Part shown: in pieces, positions 11,931 through 21,932 of the stretch
Layout of the letters: each line of letters starts with the position of its first letter
Numbering within the stretch: the first letter of the stretch is position 1
Assembly: GCA_949825025.1 (NCBI GenBank)
Contig: OX463779.1
Span: 45,715,284-45,779,283, forward strand
Length of the DNA: 64,000 bases
Reading direction: 5' to 3'
Source: Siphlonurus alternatus
Lineage: Eukaryota > Arthropoda > Insecta > Ephemeroptera > Siphlonuridae
The notes under the pieces: generated by a model
Told to the model about the DNA's origin: nothing
Database searches by the model: none
Seen by the model: only the letters and a program-made list of their open reading frames with translations
Made by a program: the position numbers and the translations under genes

Positions 11931-12432
11931 CCCTCTCCGCTTAATTTCATTTGCACTGCCTTATGTAATTATTTATTTTTTATTTTTTTTTTTAGTATAT
12001 ATTTTATATATATTATAATTGCTACATATAATTTAATAATATATATTAATAATTTAGTTTAATTATATATATACACTATATATATATATATATATTATAT
12101 TTACAGTAAATAAATATAAAAAAAATTACTATATTATATTATAGACTCTGCATATTAAAATACCGTTTATTACAATTATTACAATAAATTATAATAATAT
12201 ATAATTACACGTACGATCGAGTCATTGGATCGAGTAAAAAATTTGAACTTCAGCCTCGTTTATTGCATTTGTTATATCAGTGACGTCATTAATCATATGT
12301 TTCATACAACCGACGTAGGTATTAATAGAGCTACGTCGGGTGACGTCACGGATGTTTTGAACATTGAAAAAGTTCCGGCGTAGATTTAATGCGTCTACGA
12401 CCGGCGTAGACCCAGACAGTTCCTATTTTTTC

Positions 12433-12583
12433 TTGTAAACAAATGAGTTGCGAAATTAATTTTCCGAAATTTGAAGGAAAGGTACACAAAAAAGTAACAT
12501 CATTGTGAAATTTTATATATTTTTGGAATCTGGTGTTGAATTACTTTATTATTTTACTCTAAGTAGCTGCAGTAAAGTTCATA
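12433..12583 (+). promoter_or_regulatory. Nup58 5' flank/5'UTR remnant, split by the giant element
   Basis: Only 151 bp separate the right target-site duplication from the Nup58 ATG. The rest of the original flank is at 3871-4243, and its last bases are ACCGGAAACGGAAGT, a GGAA-rich word like ETS-site promoters. No TATA box is evident in either piece. That this was a bidirectional promoter is inferred from the head-to-head start codons. Confidence 0.4.
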
Positions 12584-15500
12584 ATGTCTGGATTTACGTT
12601 TGGAACGACTCCAAGCACAACCGCAAACGTAGGCTTGACAGGACAACCAGCAGCTGCAACATTTGGATTCGGGACAAATTTGTAAGTTGCATGCCACCAT
12701 CATCATGCATGATTACGAACCATGCTTAACTATCAATGCTTAATTTTAAATGCTGATGTATACATAACTCAAATACTCATAGCGGTCATAGCTATCCACT
12801 TGATATGGAGTTTAGGAACAGGAGGAACGGTAACTTGATGAGGCGGGGAGCCACCAGCATGGACAGCATGGTGTGACTCCCCTGGCTTGATTGAGTGATT
12901 GAGGGGTAAAATCTGAAACCAAGGTTTATGAAACGAAATCATTCCTCATTGTTTGCCGTAATAGTAATGCATGACTGTAATAAAAAGGTTATTCATTCTG
13001 CCTCGAGGCCCTCGAGTGAGCATACCGGTACATACAATCACAGACACAAAGCACTGAATGGGATTTTTGGGACCGTTTCTTTCAATCGTTTCCCCTGAAA
13101 GTATGTATGACAAGTATGCATATTATTCCTTTGTATTATTAGTGTCCAGTACATCAGCGCAGGTTATCCCTATCTCTTAACATATCCCTTCCACTGATAT
13201 CCCTCTCACGGCAGTCCAGATAACATCAACACAACTTATCTAAGACCTAAATATCTTGCACAGTGCTTTGTCTGTGATGCAATGTTTTCTTTATTTACCA
13301 TGCAATACTGCGGTACTGCTACTACGTAGTACGTACTGTAATAAGTAAAAGAGTCTTTGCAAATCTTGTTTTCCATTTTCCCCATTTAAATTATATACAT
13401 TAAAACATACATACCAGCTATGTTGTAGTAAAAAAATAGGAATATTCGATGCTTCCGCGGCGAAATGCTTACTTTGCAATTTCCGGAAGGCAACAAAATG
13501 CTCACTTTGCATTTCAATAAGGTTGTAAAATATATACCTGGAACAGTAACAATAGACCTTCTTGAAATGCAAAGTGAGCATTTTGTTGCCTTCTGGAAAT
13601 TGCAAAGTGAGCATTTCGCCGCGGAGGCATCAATATATTTATAACAATCTGCAATATAGTAACTTATGATGTCTCTTTGTATGCCTTAGTTTAATTTAAA
13701 ATTTGTGTCATTAAAACTTTAATTACATGATAAATTTTTATTTTTAGTGGCAGCTCAGTCACCACGTCAACCGCTGCACCTGCTACAAATTTTTCAATGG
13801 GATCGTCTGCAACCGCAGGCGGTATTTCATTTGGTCAATCAGCTGCTAACACAAATCTCACCTTTGGATCACAACCTACAAGTTCTGTTGCTCCAACTTT
13901 TGGTGCTCCGAGCACTGGATTGTCTTTCAACCCTCCTGCATCTTCGAGCATCGGGTTTGGTAGTCTCGGCGGCACAAGTTCCGCACCTACTTTCACTGGA
14001 CTGCAGGGATTTGGTACCCCTGCCGCAACCAGCACCTCAACAGGGTTCAACCTTAATCTACCAGCCTCTTCTGCAGCACCAACTTTTAACTTAGGTTTGT
14101 AATTTATATGTAGCCAAATTTAGCAGTGTTTAGTAATATTTGATTTCCTTGAGTTTATTAATTCATTGCAGAGTTTTGTCATTTGCATTTTATGATTTTT
14201 TTAAAGTACAGTACAAGTGTTTAATATAACATTTTTTAATGTTTTTATTTATATTTATAAGGAGGAGGCTTCTCAACGACTCCCCAGACTTCTCTTTCAA
14301 GTGGATTTGGTAGCCTTGGAGGAACAACAAACACAACCTTAAATTTTGGTGAGTTATAATTTATTGTAATGGACAACATACATGAAATTTTTTTATTGCA
14401 GAAATGAATAGAGGGTACCAAATTATGCTACTCTGAATTCTTTCAGATTTTTTTGAGACCCAGAACTATTTTTAAATAATTATTGAAAGTGCAGCCACGC
14501 CCCCTGGAGGCGTCAATAGGCGTCCAGTCTATATCCTTTTTATTAAGGCTGCAGGGGTGCCAACTGAAATCACAGGACTTTCAATAATTATTTAAAAATA
14601 GTTCCGGGTCTCAAAAAAATCTGAAAAAATTCAGAGTAGCATAATTTGGTACCCTCTATTCATTTCTGCAATAAATTTTTTTCATGTATGTTGTCCATTA
14701 TTGCAGTGTGCCTTCTTTATAAATTTTGCTTGCTCTTATGTAAAGTTATAATACAGTTTTAAAGTTGCCAGGTAATGAAATAAAATAACAAGATACAAAT
14801 AATCACCAAAGTCAAGCTACGTCAAGCGTGGTTAGTACTTGGATGGGTGACCATTTCAAGAAAAAATTACATTGCTCCCTCCCTGGGGTAAATTCATCTT
14901 GGTTTCCACCCAGTGCAGTGATGCACTTGCATGTGGTTTAGACATAACTTTGGTCCATATTGATAAAAAGTAGAGGTGTCCGTCCTGACTGAGGTTTTCC
15001 ACGGTTCCCTCAGTCTCACCTCAGCGAATGCTGGAACGCGTATCAGGCCGTGACAACCATCCTTTCCCTATCTTATCCCTACCCATTACCCCGCCGCAAG
15101 CTGTAAGCTCTTAGGGGTGTATCCTTGTAAAAATAAAAAAATAAAAATATACCTCCCCCCCCCCCCCAACCCTTTCTTTATTACATCATAAATACATCAT
15201 ACTGTATTAAGGTTTATGTGTACGATTTTTTTTTTTTTTTTTTAATACACCAATAAGCATTTTATAAAGTGCTAATATGTAAAAGTTAGAATGTGAGATT
15301 TTTTATATAAAATTGATGCATGCACGGAATGATTGATGAATGTAATTGCAGGCCTCGGCAGCACTGCCACTTCGGCCAGCGGGGGGTTCCTAGGAGGAAC
15401 GAGCAAGCCGTTGTTGAGCCTCCCAACCTCAAGTGTCCCTACTACAGTCACCAGCTCGTTTGTGGGCCTGGGCGGAGTGGATGTGAGCCTCAGCTCTACC

Positions 15501-18500
15501 AGCGGACTGGCAGGTTAGTTTCACACCAGGATAAATTTAGAGAAGTCACTGTTGGTTTGGACACAGATCAATCTCATATTCTTTGGCTAAGTTAAAAAAA
15601 ATAATAATACTGTAATTTCATAAAAGTTACAAAAAATATATACATAGTTAAGCTACAACCAAGAGGTTCCATTATGGTGCTGCAATTAACAAAATCCCAG
15701 CTTTAGCTCTGTTCATCAAATGCCAATGATTTTTATTTTAAACTATTTTTGTAACCGAGCAACTCTCCATTACTTAGGTATACAGTATTTTTATTTTTAC
15801 AACAGCAACATTATCATTTAGCCAGTCTAAGCAATTTACTGTGCTGTTAGTCGTCAAATTAAATTTTCTATTCCAAAAAGTTTGATTACTAATACAGTGT
15901 TAAATGAAGTGTGCAGTGGAAACTATGTACTGTAATATATATATTTTTTTATTTAATAGGTTCAACTGTGGAACAGAGTGCTGACAAAGCTGCGAGAGAA
16001 AACGTTCTGCCTCCAGAGATTTTACAGACTATTGAAGATTTCAAGTAAGATATTTCATAATATTAATGAGAAAAGTTGAAAGTTTTAATATTTGATGATC
16101 TACAGGAGTAACGTCAAGCAACAAAAGCTTATTTCCACTGAGTTTTCTCGGATATCTCAGAAGCCCATGCACAAAGTAGAATATGAAATTGAGACTTTGA
16201 AGCAAAGATTGGTTGGTATCAGAAACCACATCCAATCCAGTGCCGTTCTGGCTGAGAAGCTGCGACGAGACTCCACCAAGGTAACATTTTAATTTCACCA
16301 TCTTAACAAAGATTGCCACCACTCCACTTTTTTACCAAGCACCTTGGCATCAAATACCAATGTCACAAACCCAATAAGTCTTTCAGTTCTGTGAAGCCTA
16401 ATCATGTACTTTATTTATGGCCACTAAAGGGAGGTTTCTTTTGATTTTGCGTTCGTTTTCTTGAGGATTGATTAAACAATTATTATTCTATTATTAAGAT
16501 AGTGTTTTTGTACTATTCTATAGTAGTAGCAATACAAACAAGAAATCTAAATTATTATTGGATGTTTGCATACAGTTATGATCAGGCATCTCTTAAAGTT
16601 AATAAATCCTACACCTTCATTAATTTTCTGTTTTTATGTATAAATTTTAGGATGTTTTTGTTTAAAAAAGGAAGGGCTAAAAATGATTTGTCTATTTTGC
16701 AGACCCTGCAACATGCTGAGATGGCCCAGCTGACACATGACACTCCAATAAGTCTGCAGATGGAACACTTGGCCCCAGACGAGTACTTTGCAGAAATTAC
16801 TTTGAACATAGAACATGAGCTGCAACTCTTTGGACATGAAATAGAAAACATGGAGAGACTTCTGAACCACGTGTTTGATCCTTCTATTCTCAACAAAGAG
16901 GGTAAGTTAAATATAATTTCAAATTCTCTGCTACCAGTCACTTGCTGTACTTGCTGTATGTCATTATTATTATTTTTGTTGTACGTTTCCTATATTGAGT
17001 CATTGCAAACATACTGGTTTTACTTTTTTTTTTTTTTTTTTGGTCACAATATTAGATTCCAAGCGGTAGAATATGCTTTGACAACCTATAGAGACACAAA
17101 GAAAAAATACTTGTACAGTATATTATACAGTATGTACAGTTTACATTACTGTATTTTTTACAATTGAAATCAAAATAAGCAAATATTAATTATACTTTAA
17201 AAGAATCAAAAAGAAACTATAATAAGGACATAATGTGTTTTCTGTGTTTGTTATATTGCTATAATATAAAAAAAGAGTGGAACCGGATATGCTTCCCCCC
17301 CTCTTCAGTTTTTAATACCAATTTATTTGCTGTTACAGAGGTGGTGCAGGCGGTGCGTCGACTGCACGAGATCTTCGTTGCACTGGCCACCAAGCTGCAG
17401 ACGATGCACGCGAGCGTGGAGCAGCAGAAGGAGCAGTTCCTGAGTCTGCGCCGCCAGCTGCTGCAGGACACCTCCGACGTCTTCCTGCCCCTCGGCCTCA
17501 TCAAGTCGGGCAAAGCCAAGCCAGTCCTCAGTCGTCACAAGGAGGCGTCAGGTCCCCCACTCTTCTCATGTAAGCTCCCAACAACATGACGTGTGTTACA
17601 AGCACAAACAGATGAAGCACTGAGCGGGATTTTTGTGCCCGTTTCTTAAAAAAAATAAATCTTCTGATCATTTCCCCTCAAAGTACTGCAAGTATGTATT
17701 CCTTTGTATTATTAGTGTCCAGTATACCAATGCAGAAAGCAGCACTGGTTATTCCTATCTCTTAATGGATATTTATCTCTTCCATCGATGCCTCTCTCAC
17801 ATGATGTCATGCTAGACATAAACACGGATTATCTAAGCGGGTCTAAAAATCCCCCTCAGTGCTTTGTCTGTCTGTTATTTGTGTCTTAACTTTGTTTATA
17901 TGAATGATAAAAATTGAACTTACTTCTCTCCCTTATTAGAAAAATCTATTTTATGTTCTATTAGGGATAAATTATATCAAATTCATTTCTTTTTTATAAT
18001 TGTTTTAGTACACTTTTCATTAATATTACTGTGACAGATTTCACAAATTAAAATTTAATAATTAGTTACATCAAATTTATTTAAAAAATGTTTGATTAAT
18101 TCTTCAGTTGTAATTACATATTTTGATACAGTATTTTCTAAGATTTTAGTTTGTTGAATCTAGTTTATACTACAGGAAAGTTTTTTTTTTTTTATTACTA
18201 TGTATATTATGCTTCTCCCACGCCCCCTCCTCCTGTTATCCCCAATATAAATTTGCTTTAAACTTTCTACTTTTTCTTCTACTTTAGCACTTGGAGGATC
18301 CATGCCGCTGATGTACAGCTCCCTAGCAAATCAACTCGGGACTCAATCGGGTGCAAGAACAGCATTTCCTGCACAACTAAGTTTTGGTAAATAATTGACA
18401 ATCTTTTCACTGCATGCACGGACCTTGATATATTATATATCAGTGTATGTTTGTTTTGTTTATACTAATTTTTATATGGTAGGTAAATTAGAATGGATTG

Positions 18501-20219
18501 CAATTTTATAACGGTATCTAATATATTAATATTTTTTGTTGCTCGAATGTGACTCATTTATGTTAAGTACATTTTGTAAATTTGTAAAATGGAGGCCCAA
18601 ATTGTTATTACTGTTATATTTTTTTTAAGAAAAGAAACCTTGCAATTGTTACTGAACATAGAGCTACTTAAACTTATATATATATATATTAATCTCTCAG
18701 CTGTATAAAGTAATGAATTGTAACCTCTTTCCGATAAAATATAATTTTTTCTGCTACTTAACAAAACGTCTATGGTGTTTTCTTTGAAGGTCTTCCATGG
18801 AAACAACTCATAAATTAAAAAGGTGTGAATATCAAATTGTTGTGAGCATGTTAATGTAATGCAATATTTTTATATTTAATTTGGATTATGCATGCAGGTA
18901 CTAAAGTTATTAGTTATTTTAATTTCAGTCAGGGTACTCCAGGTTTTATGAAGACTGCTTTGAAGAAGAATGTGAATTAATCGTAAATAGAAATTTCTAA
19001 TCAATCAAGTTTTACACCTTGTTAGGTACACTAGTCGCCTTGGAGAATTTCCCACTTGCAGCCTTGTTAATCACCATACCCTGTGTTATCCTTACGGGGA
19101 ATGGTGACTAACAAGGCTGCAGAGGGACATTTTCCAAGGCGATGAGTGTACAGTGCCTATTTATAACACAATAGTGCCACAAAGAAACAAAAAAGGTTTC
19201 AGACATCTCTGAAGGGATTTTTAATCTAAAATTTAGCAAATTTTGTGGTATATAATTTTATACATATATATATTTTTTCAACTTTAAATTTGACAGTATA
19301 TGAAAAAAATATTACTTCCAGAGGTATATTTATTTTAAATTAAATCATAAAACCGTATTTGTAAATTGTATTATTAGAAGTTATTGAAGAAGTATTCTTT
19401 CTTTGAATGAAATACAGAGTGAATTGTCAGAATTAAAAATGCTTTTTAACTACAGCATTTTAAACATGGGCAAAAAAGGGGGGTATAGTGCTGTAATTAC
19501 AGAATAAATATGGTGTACAACCAAAATAACATTATGATATTCCCCTCAAAAAAAAATCCATTGTTCTGTAGGAAAAATACTTAACTTTTTATGTCAAGTT
19601 ACATTATTAATTTATTTATGCTTCAATAGTGTCTATAATAATTTATAACAGTTTGATTTTAAGATAAGTTATGCATTGTACAAGCATTTTTGTAATAATT
19701 TTCAGCAAAAAAAAAAAAAAAAAAAAATGAATTTATTTATTTATTCATTTATTTATTTTGTGACAACTTCAAATGTGCTTTAAAAAAACGTGCTATAGAA
19801 AAAAATAAATATTTAGCTAAATTTTAAATACATATTTTCAAAGTTATGACTTGTTAGAAAAACAACAACATAATTTTACAAAATAGAAAAACATTATCTG
19901 TAGAATATTAAAAAAAATATTTAAACTAAAAATTCTTAATTATAATAACTATGTTGTATCAGCATGTTGATGACTGCTATGTGCAAACTTTTAATTTGTT
20001 GTCTTATGCATGTTTGTATACGTAGCTTTGGGCTAGCTTGGTTGATGTATTCAAGTGCTCCGTGAATGTTGAGAGTGGCTTGTTCTTGCAGGGCTGGGAC
20101 AGAGCAGCTCTATGTTGGGAGGAAACACCTCCTCTTTCTCAACAAATTTGGATGCCTCGGAAAACCGTCCATTCCAACTTCAACAACCACCGATCGGAAA
20201 CAAACGTGGGAAACGCTAA
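12584..20219 (+). CDS. Nup58: nucleoporin Nup58 (Nup58/p45), complete, ten exons
   Basis: FG nucleoporin of the Nup62-Nup58-Nup54 central-channel complex of the nuclear pore. Exons: 12584-12681, 13748-14094, 14262-14348, 15352-15513, 15960-16044, 16106-16280, 16703-16901, 17339-17569, 18288-18386, 20092-20219. All have GT-AG borders and every phase closes, giving 536 aa (human Nup58 is about 600). Residues 1-231 are Ser/Thr/Gly-rich with many FG dipeptides (opening MSGFTFGTTPST). Residues about 232-461 are the conserved alpha-helical coiled-coil core (KPMHKVEYEIETLKQRL, EVVQAVRRLHEIFVALATKL) that binds Nup54 and Nup62. The tail is short and Ser-rich and ends PPIGNKRGKR, almost identical to the vertebrate end PPAGNKRGKR. 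The C-terminal FG region is shorter than in vertebrates. Exons 4 and 8 are GC-rich against AT-rich introns. Introns hold MITEs and a 5S-derived SINE. The start ATG is the first in frame. Confidence 0.95.
13039..13276. mobile_element. MITE, ACAGACAAAGCACTGA family, copy A (Nup58 intron 1)
   Basis: Ends CACAGACACAAAGCACTGA and CAGTGCTTTGTCTGTG are inverted copies. The interior (CCTTTGTATTATTAGTGTCC, TTATCCCTATCTCTTAA) matches a second copy in intron 8 of the same gene. There is no coding capacity. Confidence 0.65.
13448..13631. mobile_element. palindromic MITE in Nup58 intron 1
   Basis: A 184-bp near-perfect palindrome: GATGCTTCCGCGGCGAAATG at one end and its complement at the other, with GCAACAAAATGCTCACTTTG repeated inverted. 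It is flanked on both sides by AATATT, a likely target duplication. Each arm also contains the word CTTTGCA twice. Confidence 0.7.
14369..14698. mobile_element. foldback MITE, ATGGACAACAT family, copy 2 (Nup58 intron 3)
   Basis: A 330-bp palindrome with TA on both flanks (14367-14368, 14699-14700). Arms are about 130 bp around a GC-richer centre (GCCACGCCCCCTGGAGGCGTC). It begins 20 bp downstream of the exon-3 donor. Both arms carry TTATTGCAG/AAATG, which reads like a splice acceptor on each strand. Confidence 0.85.
14800..15152 (+). mobile_element. 5S-rRNA-derived SINE (Nup58 intron 3)
   Basis: The head at about 14808-14853 reads AAGTCAAGCTACGTCAAGCG, then TGGTTAGTACTTGGATGGGT and GACC. This matches the 5S rRNA internal promoter region (box A to box C) closely. 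It is only the middle of a 5S gene and is followed by about 250 bp of non-5S body (TCCTGACTGAGGTTTTCCAC, CTCAGCGAATGCTGGAACG, ATCAGGCCGTGACAACC) and an A-rich tail. This is the build of SINE3-type elements, not a functional 5S gene. It has the same orientation as Nup58. Confidence 0.8.
17608..17871. mobile_element. MITE, ACAGACAAAGCACTGA family, copy B (Nup58 intron 8)
   Basis: Ends ACAGATGAAGCACTGAG and CTCAGTGCTTTGTCTGT. The interior shares CCTTTGTATTATTAGTGTCC with copy A at 13039. It starts about 40 bp after the exon-8 donor. Confidence 0.65.
19029..19148. mobile_element. short palindromic MITE, CACTAGTCGCCTTGG family (Nup58 intron 9)
   Basis: Inverted ends CACTAGTCGCCTTGGA / CCAAGGCGATGAGTG with TA on both sides. 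TTGCAGCCTTGTTAATCACC in one arm is matched by its near complement in the other. A second copy is at 26367. Confidence 0.75.
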
Positions 20220-20277
20220 AGCTATTTTGTGTGCGTGTGTATGTTCTGTTGACATTTTACTTCATTCAGGTACAACA

Positions 20278-20283
20278 AATAAA
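20278..20283 (+). terminator. Nup58 polyadenylation signal
   Basis: AATAAA 59 bp after the Nup58 stop codon, the first canonical signal downstream. Confidence 0.6.
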
Positions 20284-20603
20284 ATTTATGATTTTTTTAT
20301 ATAATGTTAAGAGTTAAGATAAAGATATACAGTTATTGCATTGAAAATTGCAACTGTATGGTGAGAAAGTTAATTTTAAGTACTATGGTATAGAACAACT
20401 AAAACTTTATGTCCCCCTCCTTCTTGCCTTTTTTTTTATTGCAGAGCTGCATTTTATATAAAGTTCGTTCCCTTTTATTTGAAATCTATTTGCTGATAAA
20501 GTTATCACCACTTTTTTTATTTATTTATTATATTTTCAACAACAATGCTAGATGTTGGTGTATTTAAGGAGCATAATTATATTATTATTTCCATGTGCTG
20601 TTA

Positions 20604-20873
20604 ATGGAGTATCAACCTTTATTTTATTATTATTATTATTATTATTGCAGAAATGGATAGAGGGTGTAAAGTTGTGCTATCTTGATTTTTTTCAGATTCT
20701 TTACAGCCCTGGAAGTATTTTTAAAAAAGGACTTTCAATATATTTTTTTAAATATAGTTCCCGGGCTGTAAAAAATCTGAAAAAAAAAATCAGGGTAGCA
20801 TAACTTTGCACCCTCTATCCATTTCTGCAATAATAATAATAATAATAATAAAAAATTGAGGTTGATACTCCAT
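20604..20873. mobile_element. foldback MITE, ATGGAGTATCAACC family
   Basis: A 270-bp palindrome lying between the convergent Nup58 and FAM114A genes. Ends are ATGGAGTATCAACC and GGTTGATACTCCAT, left flank TA. Each arm has an (ATT)n / (AAT)n run followed by TTGCAGAAATGGATAGAGGG, the same internal phrase as in the ATGGACAACAT family. Confidence 0.8.
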
Positions 20874-21127
20874 TCGGAAGTAGATTGTAGTGGTATATTT
20901 TTCTTTTGAATTCTCTTAGTTTCAGCTAGAACTTTCCCTTGATTAATATTAATTTAGTGTTTTGCATTCATGAGCACTTTACATTTCAATAATAAATTAA
21001 CATTTATTTATAATTCCACTACGATCCTGAATAATTTTTAAAATCTCAAGAGCAAAGCAACCTTAACAGAACCATAATGATAGAATGCTTTTTAACTTCA
21101 GTGCTTTTTTCCCCTAATGTTGATCAT

Positions 21128-21302
21128 GTACCGACGGGGGACTTAAAAGAATCTTGTTATTTATATCATATCGGCAATGATGTGTATTGAATTTGTGGAG
21201 TGAAGATATGTCGCTGTGTTTCTTCTTATCACTAATACCTTGATGTCAAACGTCTCACCCATAAGGCCTCTGTATAGACACTTTTAAGTCCTCCGTCGTT
21301 AC
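21128..21302. mobile_element. short inverted-repeat element
   Basis: TGTACCGACGGGGGACTTAAAAG at the left and CTTTTAAGTCCTCCGTCGTTAC at the right are inverted copies around 130 bp with no frame. Probable MITE; only one copy was seen. Confidence 0.45.
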
Positions 21303-21932
21303 CTCAGCCTTTAAATTGTATCAATTTCAAAATTGCCATAGATTTTATGAACAAATGAAAAAGTGTATATTTTAATTACAAATAAAGTTAAAACTACATT
21401 AAAAATTTGCCGTTTATTACTAATGCAAAAATGCAGTTGAATCAACAGCAAAATGACAGTAAAAATATGAGAAAAATATTGTACTTACTACATATCAACT
21501 TAGAGCAAGAGTTTACAAAAATTATCCTTTGTTTACAATGAGGGTGGTTCACAAAAAGAGTTATCCAGCTTTATCACTAACCGTGGTTAGCACCAGCCTA
21601 ATTCAATGACACCAAACGAGGTTAGTGAGAAACCTAGATAGGTCTCTTCTTGAAATGTGCCTATTATCATCAGTTATAATATTCCAATATTACTATCATG
21701 GATAAGCAAATTAAAGGTAAAAATTAAAATATTGTTTCTTAACTGTGTTTTGTTTAAGCACAATGAATATAAATTAAAAAAAAAAAGTATGTATTGAAAG
21801 ACGAGTATGGTATGAATATTATTATTATTATTTCTCCCATCGATAGATGGCTATAATAGATGAACACCAATAACAAAAATTATATTTGACAATATAGTTA
21901 CAAATAGATGAGAATGTTGAAGTCTGGGCAGG

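Larger units (their letters stand above)
4253..12423. mobile_element. 8.17-kb giant palindromic DNA transposon, non-autonomous, 9-bp TSD
   Basis: The left end begins GGAACTGTCTGGGTCTACGC and the right end is its complement. The nine bases TATTTTTTC occur directly outside both ends (4244-4252 and 12424-12432), a perfect target-site duplication. The terminal 130 bp are nearly identical in inverted orientation and contain several ACGTC/GACGTC motifs. Inverted homology then continues inward through most of both arms: for example 5790-6465 pairs with 8785-9430, 5200-5600 with 11220-11640, and 7610-7700 with 8690-8780. The element is thus one imperfect palindrome about its centre, swollen by later insertions and by AT microsatellites. 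No transposase frame is visible, so it is non-autonomous. Long terminal inverted repeats plus a 9-bp duplication fit Mutator-like elements best, but without a transposase this is an inference. It lies 160 bp upstream of the Nup58 start codon. Confidence 0.85.

Noticed and set aside
14800..14860. 5S rRNA gene
   Set aside because: Only the central promoter region matches; the 5S ends are missing and an unrelated SINE body follows.
18929..18980. Possible extra Nup58 exon after a TTTAATTTCAG acceptor (QGTPGFMKTALKKNVN then stop)
   Set aside because: The open frame is in the wrong phase for exon 9 (in the correct phase it stops after seven codons), and the exon at 20092 gives the conserved PPIGNKRGKR end.
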